Position numbers and translations under genes: made by a program
Shown here: positions 42,291 to 50,852 of the stretch, piece by piece
How positions within the stretch are numbered: position 1 is the first letter of the stretch
How the letters are laid out: each line of letters begins with the position of its first letter
Source: DAOVFN01 sp964607835
Lineage (GTDB): Archaea; Aenigmatarchaeota; Aenigmatarchaeia; QMZP01
NCBI GenBank assembly: GCA_964607835.1
Contig: CAZSLL010000004.1
Span: 15,649 to 79,648, forward strand
Direction: 5' to 3'
DNA: 64,000 nucleotides
Notes under the pieces: model-generated
Database searches by the model: none
Seen by the model: only the letters and a program-made list of their open reading frames with translations
Told to the model about the DNA's origin: nothing

Positions 42291-43657
42291 GGATTCTTCT
42301 TGTAAGGCCAAAAGAAGAAAACGTAGGAAGCATTTACAATCATCTCAGAAACCAATACAACGACGATAGGATAAAGGCAAGGGGATTCCTTAGTTCAAAC
42401 CTGGTTTACCCTCCGCTCAACCTGCAGGCAATTGCTGGGCTGACACCCCCCGAGCACGAAGTAAGAATCGTTGACGAGTACATAGAACCGATTAAATATG
42501 ACACAGGCTTCGATTTGGTGGGCATTACATCATACGGAAATACAAACAAAGACCGTGAGCATATTGGTGAGATTGCTTCAGGGTTCCTTTCAGAGGGAAC
42601 GTCTGTTATCATTGGCGGGCCTCATATTTCCAGAAGACACAAGAAAACCATTCCCCACGTGATTGGCGAGGCCGAGAGCACCTGGAAGTCAGTGCTCAGT
42701 GACACCAGAAAAGGCAAGCTTCTCGGTAGATATGAATCTAAGACACCCGCAGACCTGAAGGAATTCGCGGGTGCGGTTCCAAGAAGGGATTTGACAAAAA
42801 ACCGCTTTTACCCGTTCCAGTCCATAGAGACCTCACGGGGATGCACAAACAGATGCTCATTCTGCACCAACACCCTTCACAGACCATATCGCACATTTCC
42901 GGTAGAGAGGACTCTAAGTGAGATTGAGAATTGCCTGGAGAACCCTGGTTTCGTAAAAAAATACATCCATTTTGCTGATAACAACATGGCTTCCCAACCG
43001 TCTCATAAGATAGAACTCCTTAGAAGGGCCAAGGACTACAATATAATGTGGCACGCATACAGCGATATCTCCGCCGGCAAGAATCCCCGGCTTCTAAGGG
43101 CTTTTGCTGACAGCGGCTGCCTTTCGCTGAACATAGGCATTGAATCCCTGAGTCAGCCATCACTGGATTATGTCGGGAAGAACTTTGTCAAGGCTTCTGA
43201 ATTCGAAGGCTGCATAAGGTCTATACAGGATTTTGGCATCTCAGTCAACGCAGGTTTCATAGTGGGAATCTATCACGACACCCGGGAATCCATTAGGGAT
43301 ATTTTCAGATTTGTTGAAAAAACCGGCATCAAACTGGCAACAATCAATATGCTGGGCGTTGACAAACGAACAAGGGTTTTCCAAGACCTTGAGAGGGACG
43401 GTGCACTGGAATACTCAAAGGATGATGGCACATTCCTTCCAAAGACCAGGACCCTTTCCTTCAGGGATCTCGAAAATGAGTTTATCTGGCTCGAGAGAAG
43501 AATGATATCCAACAGGAGCATAAAGCAGAATGAGAACTACAGGAGGTTAAAGATTATGCCATCAAGGGCAAGGCCCCCTGTTAACCCAAGGATAGGGCTG
43601 AGGAACATATCAAGGCTTGTAGTAGGAAGCCTGAGGCTGGCTAGCCTTTCCAAATGA
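42287..43657 (+). CDS. Radical SAM protein with N-terminal cobalamin-binding-like domain
   Basis: This 456-residue protein has the B12-binding-radical SAM layout (COG1032). A Rossmann-like N-domain (about 1-150) holds the family motif P-P-L-N-L-Q-A-I-A-G, and S-R-G-C-T-N-R-C-S-F-C holds the 4Fe-4S cysteines near residue 185. C-terminal TIM-barrel motifs are L-N-I-G-I-E-S-L-S near 284 and N-A-G-F-I-V-G-I near 322. The DxHxxG cobalamin motif is not evident, so B12 use is uncertain. The chemistry (methylation, methylthiolation or ring change) cannot be read from the sequence. It has above-average A/T and is likely part of an acquired module with the upstream gene. Confidence 0.8.
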   Translation: MRILLVRPKEENVGSIYNHLRNQYNDDRIKARGFLSSNLVYPPLNLQAIAGLTPPEHEVRIVDEYIEPIKYDTGFDLVGITSYGNTNKDREHIGEIASGFLSEGTSVIIGGPHISRRHKKTIPHVIGEAESTWKSVLSDTRKGKLLGRYESKTPADLKEFAGAVPRRDLTKNRFYPFQSIETSRGCTNRCSFCTNTLHRPYRTFPVERTLSEIENCLENPGFVKKYIHFADNNMASQPSHKIELLRRAKDYNIMWHAYSDISAGKNPRLLRAFADSGCLSLNIGIESLSQPSLDYVGKNFVKASEFEGCIRSIQDFGISVNAGFIVGIYHDTRESIRDIFRFVEKTGIKLATINMLGVDKRTRVFQDLERDGALEYSKDDGTFLPKTRTLSFRDLENEFIWLERRMISNRSIKQNENYRRLKIMPSRARPPVNPRIGLRNISRLVVGSLRLASLSK

Positions 43658-43683
43658 TTTCTTCTAAAAGAGGCTATTGCGAA

Positions 43684-45870
43684 CTACTCACCGGTTTCTT
43701 CTTCCCCGGTTATGCCCTTTCTGCTCTTGATTTGCTTTATGATCTTCTGCTCGAGCTCCTTTGGCAATGGCTCGTAAATCACGTCAATGAGATAGTAGAA
43801 TCCTGTTCCGCCTGTGGCTGACTTCAGGTCAGAGTTGAACCCGAACATCTCTGCCACAGGCAGCTTGCTCTTTATCTGCTGGGTTCCCCTCTCCTCCTTC
43901 ATCTCGAGAATCTGCCCGCGCCTGTTGTTTATCTCCTTGGTCGCGCCTCCCATGTGCTCGCTTGGCACGTCTATCCTGATTATCTGCTTGGGCTCGAGCA
44001 TGTAGGGCTTTGCGCTGTTTATCGCGTCCCTTATGGCTGACCTCACAGCCGGAATTACCTGGGCAGGCCCTCTGTGAATGGCGTCCTCGTGGAGCTTGGC
44101 GTCAACGAGCTTTATCTTCATTCCCGAACAGGGCTCCCTCGCCATGGGCCCTTCCTCCATGGCCTCCTGGAAGGACTGCTTGAGCATCTCCATTATCTCG
44201 AGAATGGCCCCCACGCCAACGGTGGTGTCCAGGAGCAGGTTCTTGTTGTAAATCATCTTGACCTTCTTGACCTCGTCCCTGTCCATGCCCAGCTCAACGA
44301 ACTGGTCGATGAGCTCCTGGTCCTTCTTCTTGACGTCCTGGTCGTTTATCTTGCCCTCCATCATGGCCTTCATGACAGAGTCCTCGAGCTTCTCGGCAAC
44401 AACATAGAACCTGTTGTGCTTGTTCGGGGACTTGCCCTCTATGGGCGCCGGGCTGTGCTCCTTTATGCCTTCCTTGTATATGACAATGGGCGGTGAGATG
44501 TCAACGTCTATGCCCTCTGACTTGAGCTTGTTCTCAACCTTGGCGTTGATGTGAAGCTCGCCGAGGCCCGAGACTATGTACTCGCCTGTGTCCTCGTTTA
44601 TCTTGACCCTCAGAGTCGGGTCCTCCCTGGACGTCCTCTTGAGGAAGGCTATGAGCTTGGCGAGCTGATTGGGAGACTTTGGCTCTATGGCCTTGGTCAC
44701 CACGGGCTCGAACATGTGCTGGATGGCCTCGAACGCCTCTATGGGGGCGTCAGGGTCTGCCAGGGTCTCTCCAGAGCCTGCTTCCTTCACGCCAACCACA
44801 CCAACGATGTTGCCTGCAACGACCTCGTCCATGCTTATCCTGTTCTGGCCCTTGTATATGGACACCTGCTGCACCTTCTCGCTCTTCTGGGCGCCGACCA
44901 TGAACAGGTCCTGGCCTCTCTCTATCTTTCCTGAGAATATCCTCACAGTGGCCACGTATCCAGCGTGCGGGTCAGGCACCACCTTGGTCACCACCGCGGC
45001 CAGCTTTCCGTCAGGGTTGCACTTGATCATGCTCTGGCCTGTCTCGGTTGACTCGTCTCCTGGCCATATCCTGGGAATCCTGTAGGGCTGGGCCTTCACC
45101 GGATTGGGGAGGTGCTCAATTACCATGTCCAGCACCACCTCGTGTAGGGGAGCCTTCTTGGCGAGTTCCTTCTCCTGGCCGCTGTTGGTCATGTCTATGA
45201 TATCCTTGAAAGTGATTCCTGACTTCTGCATCCTGGGCACTGAGATGGCCCAGTTCCGGACAGCGGAGCCGAATGCCACTGAACCGTTGTTCACGCCGAC
45301 AAGCCACTTGTCCTTGTACTTCTCCTCTGCGAACTTCTGGATGAGGGCGTTGACCTCGCTGATTATACCCTTGAACTTCTCTGACATCTGCTCAGGGGTG
45401 AGTTTGAGCTCCTTGATGAGCCTGTCCACCTTGTTTATGAACAGGACGGGCTGGACCCTTTCCTTGAGGGCCTGCCTCACCACGGTCTCGGTCTGGGGCA
45501 TGCAGCCCTCCACGGCGTCGGCCACCACCACAACGCCGTCCACAGCCCTCATGGCCCTGGTGACATCCCCGCCAAAGTCCACATGTCCCGGGGTGTCAAT
45601 GAGATTGATGAGATAGGGGTTTCCGCTCCACTCGTGCACCATGCTCACGTTGGCTGAGTAGATAGTGATTCCCCTCTCCTGCTCCTGGCTGTCGAAGTCA
45701 GTGTAGAGCTGCTGGCCTGCCAGGTCCTCTGACATCATGCCCGCGCCTGCCACAAGGTTGTCTGTGAGGGTGGTCTTGCCGTGGTCTATATGCGCCACTA
45801 TCCCTATGTTCCTGATGTACTCAGGCTTCCTCATTAGCTCCTTTGCGAGAGATGTAAGATCCTTTGCCAT
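43684..45870 (-). CDS. Translation elongation factor 2
   Basis: This is a 728-residue EF-2 with all GTPase motifs: A-H-I-D-H-G-K-T-T near residue 31, D-T-P-G-H-V-D-F near 92 and N-K-V-D-R-L near 146. The late I-H-R-G-P-A-Q-V near 600 holds the His modified to diphthamide, and the matching Dph6-type enzyme is encoded at 48791-49459. The start is the ATG at 45870 behind GAAGGTGAG; the in-frame ATG at 45903 lies inside the leader hairpin module and would add 11 residues. It catalyses ribosomal translocation. Confidence 0.96.
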   Translation of the reverse strand: MAKDLTSLAKELMRKPEYIRNIGIVAHIDHGKTTLTDNLVAGAGMMSEDLAGQQLYTDFDSQEQERGITIYSANVSMVHEWSGNPYLINLIDTPGHVDFGGDVTRAMRAVDGVVVVADAVEGCMPQTETVVRQALKERVQPVLFINKVDRLIKELKLTPEQMSEKFKGIISEVNALIQKFAEEKYKDKWLVGVNNGSVAFGSAVRNWAISVPRMQKSGITFKDIIDMTNSGQEKELAKKAPLHEVVLDMVIEHLPNPVKAQPYRIPRIWPGDESTETGQSMIKCNPDGKLAAVVTKVVPDPHAGYVATVRIFSGKIERGQDLFMVGAQKSEKVQQVSIYKGQNRISMDEVVAGNIVGVVGVKEAGSGETLADPDAPIEAFEAIQHMFEPVVTKAIEPKSPNQLAKLIAFLKRTSREDPTLRVKINEDTGEYIVSGLGELHINAKVENKLKSEGIDVDISPPIVIYKEGIKEHSPAPIEGKSPNKHNRFYVVAEKLEDSVMKAMMEGKINDQDVKKKDQELIDQFVELGMDRDEVKKVKMIYNKNLLLDTTVGVGAILEIMEMLKQSFQEAMEEGPMAREPCSGMKIKLVDAKLHEDAIHRGPAQVIPAVRSAIRDAINSAKPYMLEPKQIIRIDVPSEHMGGATKEINNRRGQILEMKEERGTQQIKSKLPVAEMFGFNSDLKSATGGTGFYYLIDVIYEPLPKELEQKIIKQIKSRKGITGEEETGE

Positions 45871-45882
45871 ATTCTCACCTTC

Positions 45883-45910
45883 AGGCGCCTTCGGCGTCTG
45901 CATGCGCTCC
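45883..45910 (-). promoter_or_regulatory. Leader hairpin module of EF-2
   Basis: Read as RNA, the leader has GGAGCGC-ATG, then AGACGCC-GAA-GGCGCCT (7 bp with one G-U pair), then AAGGTGAG and the EF-2 ATG. The same layout recurs before S3ae and L44e. A TATA box (ATTTATAAAT) lies at about 45976-45986. Confidence 0.6.
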
Positions 45911-46006
45911 GGTGCGATTATGCATAATGAGCAATTCGCACGGGCGTGGAAGATTGCTTAAGGTATGGTGCATTGTATTTATAAATATTAGGAATGACCA
46001 GGCCGT

Positions 46007-46690
46007 CTATGCCTTCTTTGCCTCCGGCCTTGCCTTGACCTCTATCTTGGCTATCTCTGAGAACCTGATGGGGTATATCTTGGTCCCTGATTTCTTGATT
46101 CCCCTCTGCATGCTCGTGTTGACCACTGACCTCACGAACTCGTCTATGGTGGACTTTGCAGCGAGATTCCTTATGGACTCCTCCATATGGGCCCTCACGC
46201 TCTTCTTGACAGAGTCCTCGGTGTTCCTGTTGAGTATGGATATGGCTGTTATCTGAAGCCTCCACATGTCCTTGGTGTCAGCGTACATGACGGTCTCTAT
46301 CTTCTGGGTCCTCTTCCTGACCATCCTCATGACATGCTCCTTGAGGACCGAGTACCCGTTGAATCTGGTGTGGATGTTCTTTCCCTCTATGTGGTCCACG
46401 CCGAGCCTGACCCTGTAGAAGTCCTTGCCGGGCTGTCCCAGGAGGTCTGAGAGGCTCACCTCTATGTTCCTGTGAGTGAGGGTGCTCGGGTTGGTGGCAG
46501 GGGTCTCGCCGACTATCCTGTTGCCGAATATGCTAGGAGAAAAGATAACGAACCAGTCCTTTCCTTTCCATTTCTTTGCTGTCTGGGCTGTCTCCTTCTT
46601 CTGCCTCACTGCCTTCCTGTCTTCCTTGGCCTTCCTCTTCTCTTCCCTTTCCTTCTCCTTGAGCTGGATTTCCCTGTCGGATTCTGCCAT
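46007..46690 (-). CDS. Ribosomal protein eS1 (S3ae)
   Basis: This 227-residue protein matches archaeal S3Ae. The basic, helical N-terminus (KEKEREEKRKAKEDRKAV) is followed by W-F-V-I-F-S-P-S-I-F-G, I-E-V-S-L-S-D-L-L-G, K-D-F-Y-R-V-R-L and R-F-N-G-Y-S-V-L, all conserved in the family. It is a small-subunit protein near the mRNA exit. The start is the ATG at 46690 behind GGGAGGAAGTG. The long N-terminal frame beyond it (to 46813) belongs to leader sequence. The 5' end overlaps the DHH gene's extended reading frame by 158 nt. Confidence 0.93.
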   Translation of the reverse strand: MAESDREIQLKEKEREEKRKAKEDRKAVRQKKETAQTAKKWKGKDWFVIFSPSIFGNRIVGETPATNPSTLTHRNIEVSLSDLLGQPGKDFYRVRLGVDHIEGKNIHTRFNGYSVLKEHVMRMVRKRTQKIETVMYADTKDMWRLQITAISILNRNTEDSVKKSVRAHMEESIRNLAAKSTIDEFVRSVVNTSMQRGIKKSGTKIYPIRFSEIAKIEVKARPEAKKA

Positions 46691-48467
46691 GTTCACTTCC
46701 TCCCGCCACTTCGTGGCGGCATGCGCTCCTGTGCGAATCACGCACTCCCGCATCACCGGGCGCTGATGCGCCCGCATTCGATTCTTTCTCACCGGGCGCT
46801 GATGCGCCCGCATTCACTCCTGCGCCATTGAGCGCCTTTGTATCACTCTGTTCTTGATGAGCATGCTCTGAGGGCCCTACATTTTCCTGGGACAAGGACC
46901 GCTCTTCCGCAGCAGCCTTTTCGGACGGTTGCGGGCTTTCCTGTATTTGAACGCTCTCCTTTATATTGTTATCAGGGGCGCCCCTTTCATGGCACGCATC
47001 CTCCGGTGCAGCGCCCTCCCCTGGTTCGGCCTGATTCCGGGCGGTTAGTAGTTTCTCCACAGTATTTATAAACCTTTCCTCAGAACCCCTGGGTATGGTG
47101 GCCCCGGCCGCTCCTGCATGGCCCCCTCCCTGGCAGTCGAACTCCTTCGAGGCCTCTGCCATGGCATCCTTCATGCTCAGGCCCTTCTCCACCAGGGCAT
47201 CGCTGGCCCTTGCCGAGACCTTGACCTGGCCGTCCTCTGTGTCCGCGAACGCGAACATGGGCTTCCCGCACTGCCCGTCAGGTACCAGGCATGATTTTTC
47301 CATTATGGACACAACGTTGGAGATTACGTGCTCAGAAACCCTTGAACCTGCCAGTATGTATTCAGCGTTTGGGGTGCTCCTTATAATATCCCTGCTGCGC
47401 CTCACCAGCTGGAGGGCCTTCCCGATTTCCCTCCTGTAGGATGACATGACCTTCTTCACGTCCGCACCTGCGGCCGGGTCGTTGAGGCATATGGAAACCC
47501 CTGCCCATGCGTTTCCGGTCTTCCCGCAGGCGTTGAGCATTGTGGCGAACTCGTTGGCGTCCCTGAAAGGGCCATCCTTGTCAGGAAGCTCGTAGACATC
47601 CCCGAATATCCACTCAGGGTTCTCCTCTCCGTTGAGCATCCTCTGCTTGATTATGCCTGTGGCCAGCTTCTGGGTCTCCTCCTCGGTGAGCCCTGCCAGG
47701 GTCTTCCACTCCCCTGTCGGTGACTTGAGGTCTATGCCCACCTCCCCAAGGAGCTGCACGCTCCCTGACTCCGAGCCGCTCACCCCGGGTATGAAGGGGT
47801 CCATGGAGTACTGGAGCGCCTTGTGCACTGGCCTTCCGTACCTGCCCCACAGCCTGAGGCCCTTCTCCAGCCTGACCTTTCCCGTGGACTCAGCGTCCTT
47901 GAGTATCTCCTTGTTTATGCCCAGCAGGCCCCAGTGCTCCCCGATGGAACCGGTCTGAGAATCGCCTATAGCCCCGATGATGGCCAGCTCTGCCAGGTCC
48001 TTGTTGGTGGGGCTGAGGGCCCTGGCCATGAGGTATGTGACCCCTGAGCCAGAGAGGTCCTCGGTTATGCCGTTGAGCATGGGATTGACATGCACCAGCT
48101 GCTCCTGGTGCTCCTCAGGGATTGAGCCCTGAGGCTCGTGGTGATCGAGTATCACTATCTTCCTTCCTGCCCCCAGGAGGTGCTTTGCTATGTCGTTCTG
48201 GAACCCAGAGCCGAGGTCAGTGAAAACCACCAGCTTCTCGCTGTCTCCCTTCAGGGATTCAACTGCCTCCCCGGAGAGCTGCTTGACAAAAGATAGCCTG
48301 AAGCACTTTCCCTCCCTCTGGAGTGCCCTCACCATGATGGCTGCGCTGGATATGCCGTCCGCGTCATAATGGGAAACCAGCCTGATTGTCCCTGGAAAGG
48401 TCTTTATGAGATTGGATGCGTCCACTGCCCCTCTCACCAGTTCCTCGAGCTGCTTCACGATTTCCAT
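46533..48467 (-). CDS. DHH-family phosphoesterase (RecJ-like) with an extended tail
   Basis: This 644-residue open frame holds a DHH domain (H-Y-D-A-D-G at 33, T-D-L-G at 83, D-H-H-E-P at 108) and a DHHA1 domain with G-G-G-H-A-G-A-A-G near 447-455. These are the metal-binding and nuclease motifs of archaeal RecJ-like exonucleases. Conserved sequence ends near residue 478; the rest is low-complexity, hydrophilic and contains the NAGASAPG repeats. Its last 52 codons overlap S3ae in another frame. The gene order DHH - S3ae is common in archaea, but S15, usually just upstream, is absent. Confidence 0.85.
   Translation of the reverse strand: MEIVKQLEELVRGAVDASNLIKTFPGTIRLVSHYDADGISSAAIMVRALQREGKCFRLSFVKQLSGEAVESLKGDSEKLVVFTDLGSGFQNDIAKHLLGAGRKIVILDHHEPQGSIPEEHQEQLVHVNPMLNGITEDLSGSGVTYLMARALSPTNKDLAELAIIGAIGDSQTGSIGEHWGLLGINKEILKDAESTGKVRLEKGLRLWGRYGRPVHKALQYSMDPFIPGVSGSESGSVQLLGEVGIDLKSPTGEWKTLAGLTEEETQKLATGIIKQRMLNGEENPEWIFGDVYELPDKDGPFRDANEFATMLNACGKTGNAWAGVSICLNDPAAGADVKKVMSSYRREIGKALQLVRRSRDIIRSTPNAEYILAGSRVSEHVISNVVSIMEKSCLVPDGQCGKPMFAFADTEDGQVKVSARASDALVEKGLSMKDAMAEASKEFDCQGGGHAGAAGATIPRGSEERFINTVEKLLTARNQAEPGEGAAPEDACHERGAPDNNIKESVQIQESPQPSEKAAAEERSLSQENVGPSEHAHQEQSDTKALNGAGVNAGASAPGEKESNAGASAPGDAGVRDSHRSACRHEVAGGSEHGRIRQGNPAQGEGKGREEEGQGRQEGSEAEEGDSPDSKEMERKGLVRYLFS
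46703..46733 (-). promoter_or_regulatory. Leader hairpin module of S3ae
   Basis: Read as RNA, CAGGAGCGC-ATG precedes CCGCCAC-GAA-GTGGCGG (a perfect 7-bp stem), then GAGGAAGTG and the S3ae ATG. The plus-strand sequence GCATGCGCTCC-N-GTGCGA at 46719-46736 matches the EF-2 leader (45900-45916) at all but one base. Confidence 0.6.
46753..46815. repeat. Two 27-nt direct repeats containing a palindrome
   Basis: The 27-nt segments 46753-46779 and 46789-46815 are identical, with a 36-bp period. Each contains GGGCGC-TGAT-GCGCCC. They lie in the S3ae leader and also, in frame, in the C-terminal tail of the DHH protein, where each encodes NAGASAPG. Confidence 0.9.
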
Positions 48468-48790
48468 TTTCCTCGCCTTGCACTCTGTTACGGGTCAGGT
48501 GGCGCGGCCACCTGCATACACTTCCTCGCCTTGCACTCTTTCTCCTGCCAGGCGGCATGGCCACCAGGATATCCTGTTTCGCCACCTTTTCGTTTGCGTG
48601 CCGGGTGCCTTCAGTTATCCCGGTGCTGAGGCACCGGCGGACGCCAGGCATCCGCAGGCATTGCGGAGCATAGCGCTTTTCACGCATACATTGCCTTAGA
48701 GAAGAGAAAAATTCCCTGGAATATCTATTGTCAGAGAATCCTAATAAATGCGTTAGAAAAGAACACCACCCAGACTAAAGCAGCTTATAT
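48468..48790 (-). promoter_or_regulatory. Leader region of the DHH gene with hairpins and a repeated ribosome-binding segment
   Basis: There is no gene here. An 18-nt segment (minus strand AGAGTGCAAGGCGAGGAA) occurs twice, at 48469-48486 and 48522-48539. Between the copies is the perfect hairpin CAGGTGGC-GCG-GCCACCTG (48496-48514), preceded on the minus strand by GTGT-ATG. A further hairpin CCGGTGC-TGAG-GCACCGG is at 48620-48637. The layout is a variant of the EF-2/S3ae/L44e leader module. Confidence 0.55.
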
Positions 48791-49459
48791 TCACTCCAGC
48801 TCCGCTTCCATCCTGTGGCTTCCGCCTTCCGAGAGAACCCGCCTGCTCTTCACCTTAAGCGGCCTGGAAAAGAGGGGGCAGTCAAGGACAAGGGTCTCGA
48901 ACTCGCCTCCCTCTCCCGCCGGGTTTATGCCATGCCTCTCCTGGAGCGAGCGGGCCTCCTCTATGAAGCCCTCGTCGATTTCCCTGCCCAGCCAGGAGGA
49001 GTCCAGAGGCTCTGCTGCAACGGCCGTGATAATGACCCTGAAGCCGTCCCTTACCAGGCTTCTGAGGAGCTCCAGCTGGTCCATTCCCCAAAGGGGATTC
49101 ACGCACTCCAGGCCCTGCCTGTCGCATATGGCCCTGATGCGCGATGCCTGGTACTCGCTTGCAAGGGCCCCTGTAACGACCCCCTCAATGCCGTATGCCT
49201 CCCTGGCCTCACTGATAGCGGACTCCAACTCTTCAAGCTCCTCCTCTTTCTCTCCCGGGGTGCGCTTCTCCAGAAGGGGGACTCCCATCCTGTCGGCCTG
49301 CTTCCTGGTCTGGGAAATGGAAGGGGTGTGGTACATGTAGCTGTCAGGGTTATCTGAAACCATTGATATGAGCACGGCTATCTGATGGCCCTGTTTCCCG
49401 GCAAGGTAAGCGGCATACGTGCTGTCCTTGCCCCCTGAGAAAAGGCATGCCAGCTTCAT
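48791..49459 (-). CDS. Diphthine-ammonia ligase (Dph6-like)
   Basis: This 222-residue protein is an ATP-PPase of the Dph6 (MJ0570-like) family. F-S-G-G-K-D-S-T-Y-A at residues 7-16 is the PP-loop. G-A-L-A-S-E-Y-Q near residue 96, P-L-W-G-M-D near 120 and G-E-G-G-E-F-E-T-L near 180 are family motifs. It catalyses the last step of diphthamide formation on EF-2, which is encoded 3 kb away on the same strand. No E. coli-like MnmA is implied. Confidence 0.88.
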   Translation of the reverse strand: MKLACLFSGGKDSTYAAYLAGKQGHQIAVLISMVSDNPDSYMYHTPSISQTRKQADRMGVPLLEKRTPGEKEEELEELESAISEAREAYGIEGVVTGALASEYQASRIRAICDRQGLECVNPLWGMDQLELLRSLVRDGFRVIITAVAAEPLDSSWLGREIDEGFIEEARSLQERHGINPAGEGGEFETLVLDCPLFSRPLKVKSRRVLSEGGSHRMEAELE

Positions 49460-49514
49460 GCCGATAATGCAGAAAGTGGTTTTATAAGCTTTTACAGAAA
49501 CCGGAGAGCAAAAG

Positions 49515-50279
49515 CTACCTGCTTTCCTTAATCTCGAACTCGCAGGACCCTTTGTGCGATGAGAGCTCCCTGCTTATGCCCTCTGCCGCTCCCTGCACCT
49601 TTGCCCTGAGCTCCTTGATGTTCTTTCCCTTCCCGATGAGCTCATAATTGGGGGCAGATATATAGCGGGCCTCCAGGCCATCCTTCTCAGCGGCCTGAAG
49701 AGACTTCCTGATTATGCTCACGCCCTCCGGGCCGTAGCAAACCATCCTGAGCTTTGCCCGAACAGAATAATCCTTGTCAGAAAAGCTCTTGCTGGCGGTT
49801 TTTTTCAGGGGCTCCAGCCACGCTTTGGGAACGCCTTTTTCCTCCAGCAGCCCTGGGTTCTTGTGCGCGAACTCCAGTCCCTTGCGAATGCTCCCGAACT
49901 CCTCCTGGAGCAGGTAGCCCACCTCGTCATATGCCTGGTCCAGGCTCTTTCCGAGGGATTTTGCAGTGAGCTCCAGGGCCTTCTCGGCCTTGCTTTCCCT
50001 CTTGTACTCATTGAGCTTCCTGTCAGACTCTTCCCTCCTGACCCTCTTCACCGAGAGCAGGACATCATCGCCCTTGACCCCTGCAACCTGGCACACCACG
50101 AACTGGTTGACCTTGAGGAATTCCCTTATGTTCTTTACCCACCTCAGGGCGACCTCAGAGACATGGATGAGCCCGGTCTTCCGGTATTCCACCATCTCTG
50201 CAATCGCTGAGTGCGGGAATATCTTGGATATCCTGCACACCACCAGCTCGAACTTCTTTGGATTGCCTTTCCTTCTCAT
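49515..50279 (-). CDS. Translation initiation factor aIF2 alpha subunit
   Basis: This 254-residue protein starts with an S1 domain (FELVVCRISKIFPHSAIAEM...GLIHVSEVALRWVKNIREF), followed by a helical domain and a C-terminal alpha/beta domain with G-P-E-G-V. This is the three-domain aIF2-alpha of normal length. It forms the initiator-tRNA-binding heterotrimer with beta and gamma. It follows L44e and S27e, the standard archaeal order. The Nop10 gene expected next is absent; Dph6 follows instead. Confidence 0.93.
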   Translation of the reverse strand: MRRKGNPKKFELVVCRISKIFPHSAIAEMVEYRKTGLIHVSEVALRWVKNIREFLKVNQFVVCQVAGVKGDDVLLSVKRVRREESDRKLNEYKRESKAEKALELTAKSLGKSLDQAYDEVGYLLQEEFGSIRKGLEFAHKNPGLLEEKGVPKAWLEPLKKTASKSFSDKDYSVRAKLRMVCYGPEGVSIIRKSLQAAEKDGLEARYISAPNYELIGKGKNIKELRAKVQGAAEGISRELSSHKGSCEFEIKESR

Positions 50280-50322
50280 GTGAACACCTTGTGCCGGTTA
50301 TTTAAAAAGAGGTGCCTGAGGC

Positions 50323-50487
50323 TCACTTGGCCTTCTCGACGGGCTTTCCCTTTATTTGCGCCCTGCTTCCCGAGGGCTCGGCAAGGACCTGGCCGCACAC
50401 CAGGCACCTTACAGTGGTCGAGGGCTTGTCGAATATGACCTGCTCGTTCTTGCACTTGCACCTTACCTTCACGAATCTTCCTGGCAT
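50323..50487 (-). CDS. Ribosomal protein eS27 (S27e)
   Basis: This 54-residue zinc-ribbon protein reads MPGRFVKVRCKCKNEQ at its start. C-K-C-K-N and V-R-C-L-V-C-G-Q supply the four zinc-binding cysteines of S27e. It lies between L44e (36 nt upstream) and aIF2-alpha in the expected archaeal operon. GGTGAT precedes the ATG. Confidence 0.92.
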   Translation of the reverse strand: MPGRFVKVRCKCKNEQVIFDKPSTTVRCLVCGQVLAEPSGSRAQIKGKPVEKAK

Positions 50488-50529
50488 TTTATCACCAACT
50501 CATATGCAGTTCTGTTCCCGGGAGATGGT

Positions 50530-50817
50530 TTAGACCATCTCGAACTTCTTTATCCTGAATCCCTTCTTGGTATGGGACTTTCCGCACTCCAGGCACTTGA
50601 GCCTGAGGTCCACCTTCTGGGTGGGCTTCTTTGGCACTGCCGGCTTGGAGTACTTGCCGTGCCCTCCGTACCCGGTCTTGTGCCTCTCCTTGGCCTTGTT
50701 GGCCTGGGAGTTGGGGTGAGCGGTTCCCCTGGTTTTCTTGCTCGCGAGCTTGACCTGGTGCTCGCTGTGCTTCCTGCACGTCGGGCAGAGAGTCCTTACC
50801 TTCTTGGGGTATTTCAT
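50530..50817 (-). CDS. Ribosomal protein eL42 (L44e)
   Basis: This 95-residue protein reads MKYPKKVRTLCPTCRKHSEHQV, with C-P-T-C and later L-K-C-L-E-C-G-K forming the zinc ribbon of archaeal L44e. R-K-H-S-E-H-Q and the basic G-T-A-H-P-N-S-Q-A-N segment are typical. The ATG at 50817 follows GGAAGGA; the longer frame to 51117 is leader. It heads the L44e - S27e - aIF2-alpha operon. Confidence 0.93.
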   Translation of the reverse strand: MKYPKKVRTLCPTCRKHSEHQVKLASKKTRGTAHPNSQANKAKERHKTGYGGHGKYSKPAVPKKPTQKVDLRLKCLECGKSHTKKGFRIKKFEMV

Positions 50818-50825
50818 ATTCCTTC

Positions 50826-50852
50826 CGCTTCCTTCGGAATCGGCATACGCTC
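50826..50852 (-). promoter_or_regulatory. Leader hairpin module of L44e
   Basis: As RNA: ATCGAGCGT-ATGC, then CGATTCC-GAA-GGAAGCG (six pairs and one A-G mismatch), then GAAGGAAT and the L44e ATG. The upstream ATG opens a 10-codon frame whose TGA overlaps the L44e start codon. Another hairpin (GGTGCC-AAA-GGCAC) lies at about 50866-50880. Confidence 0.55.

Noticed and set aside
48364..48687. Minus-strand 107-residue frame upstream of the DHH protein
   Set aside because: Arg/Gly-rich, overlaps the DHH start out of frame and covers hairpins; reads as leader sequence.
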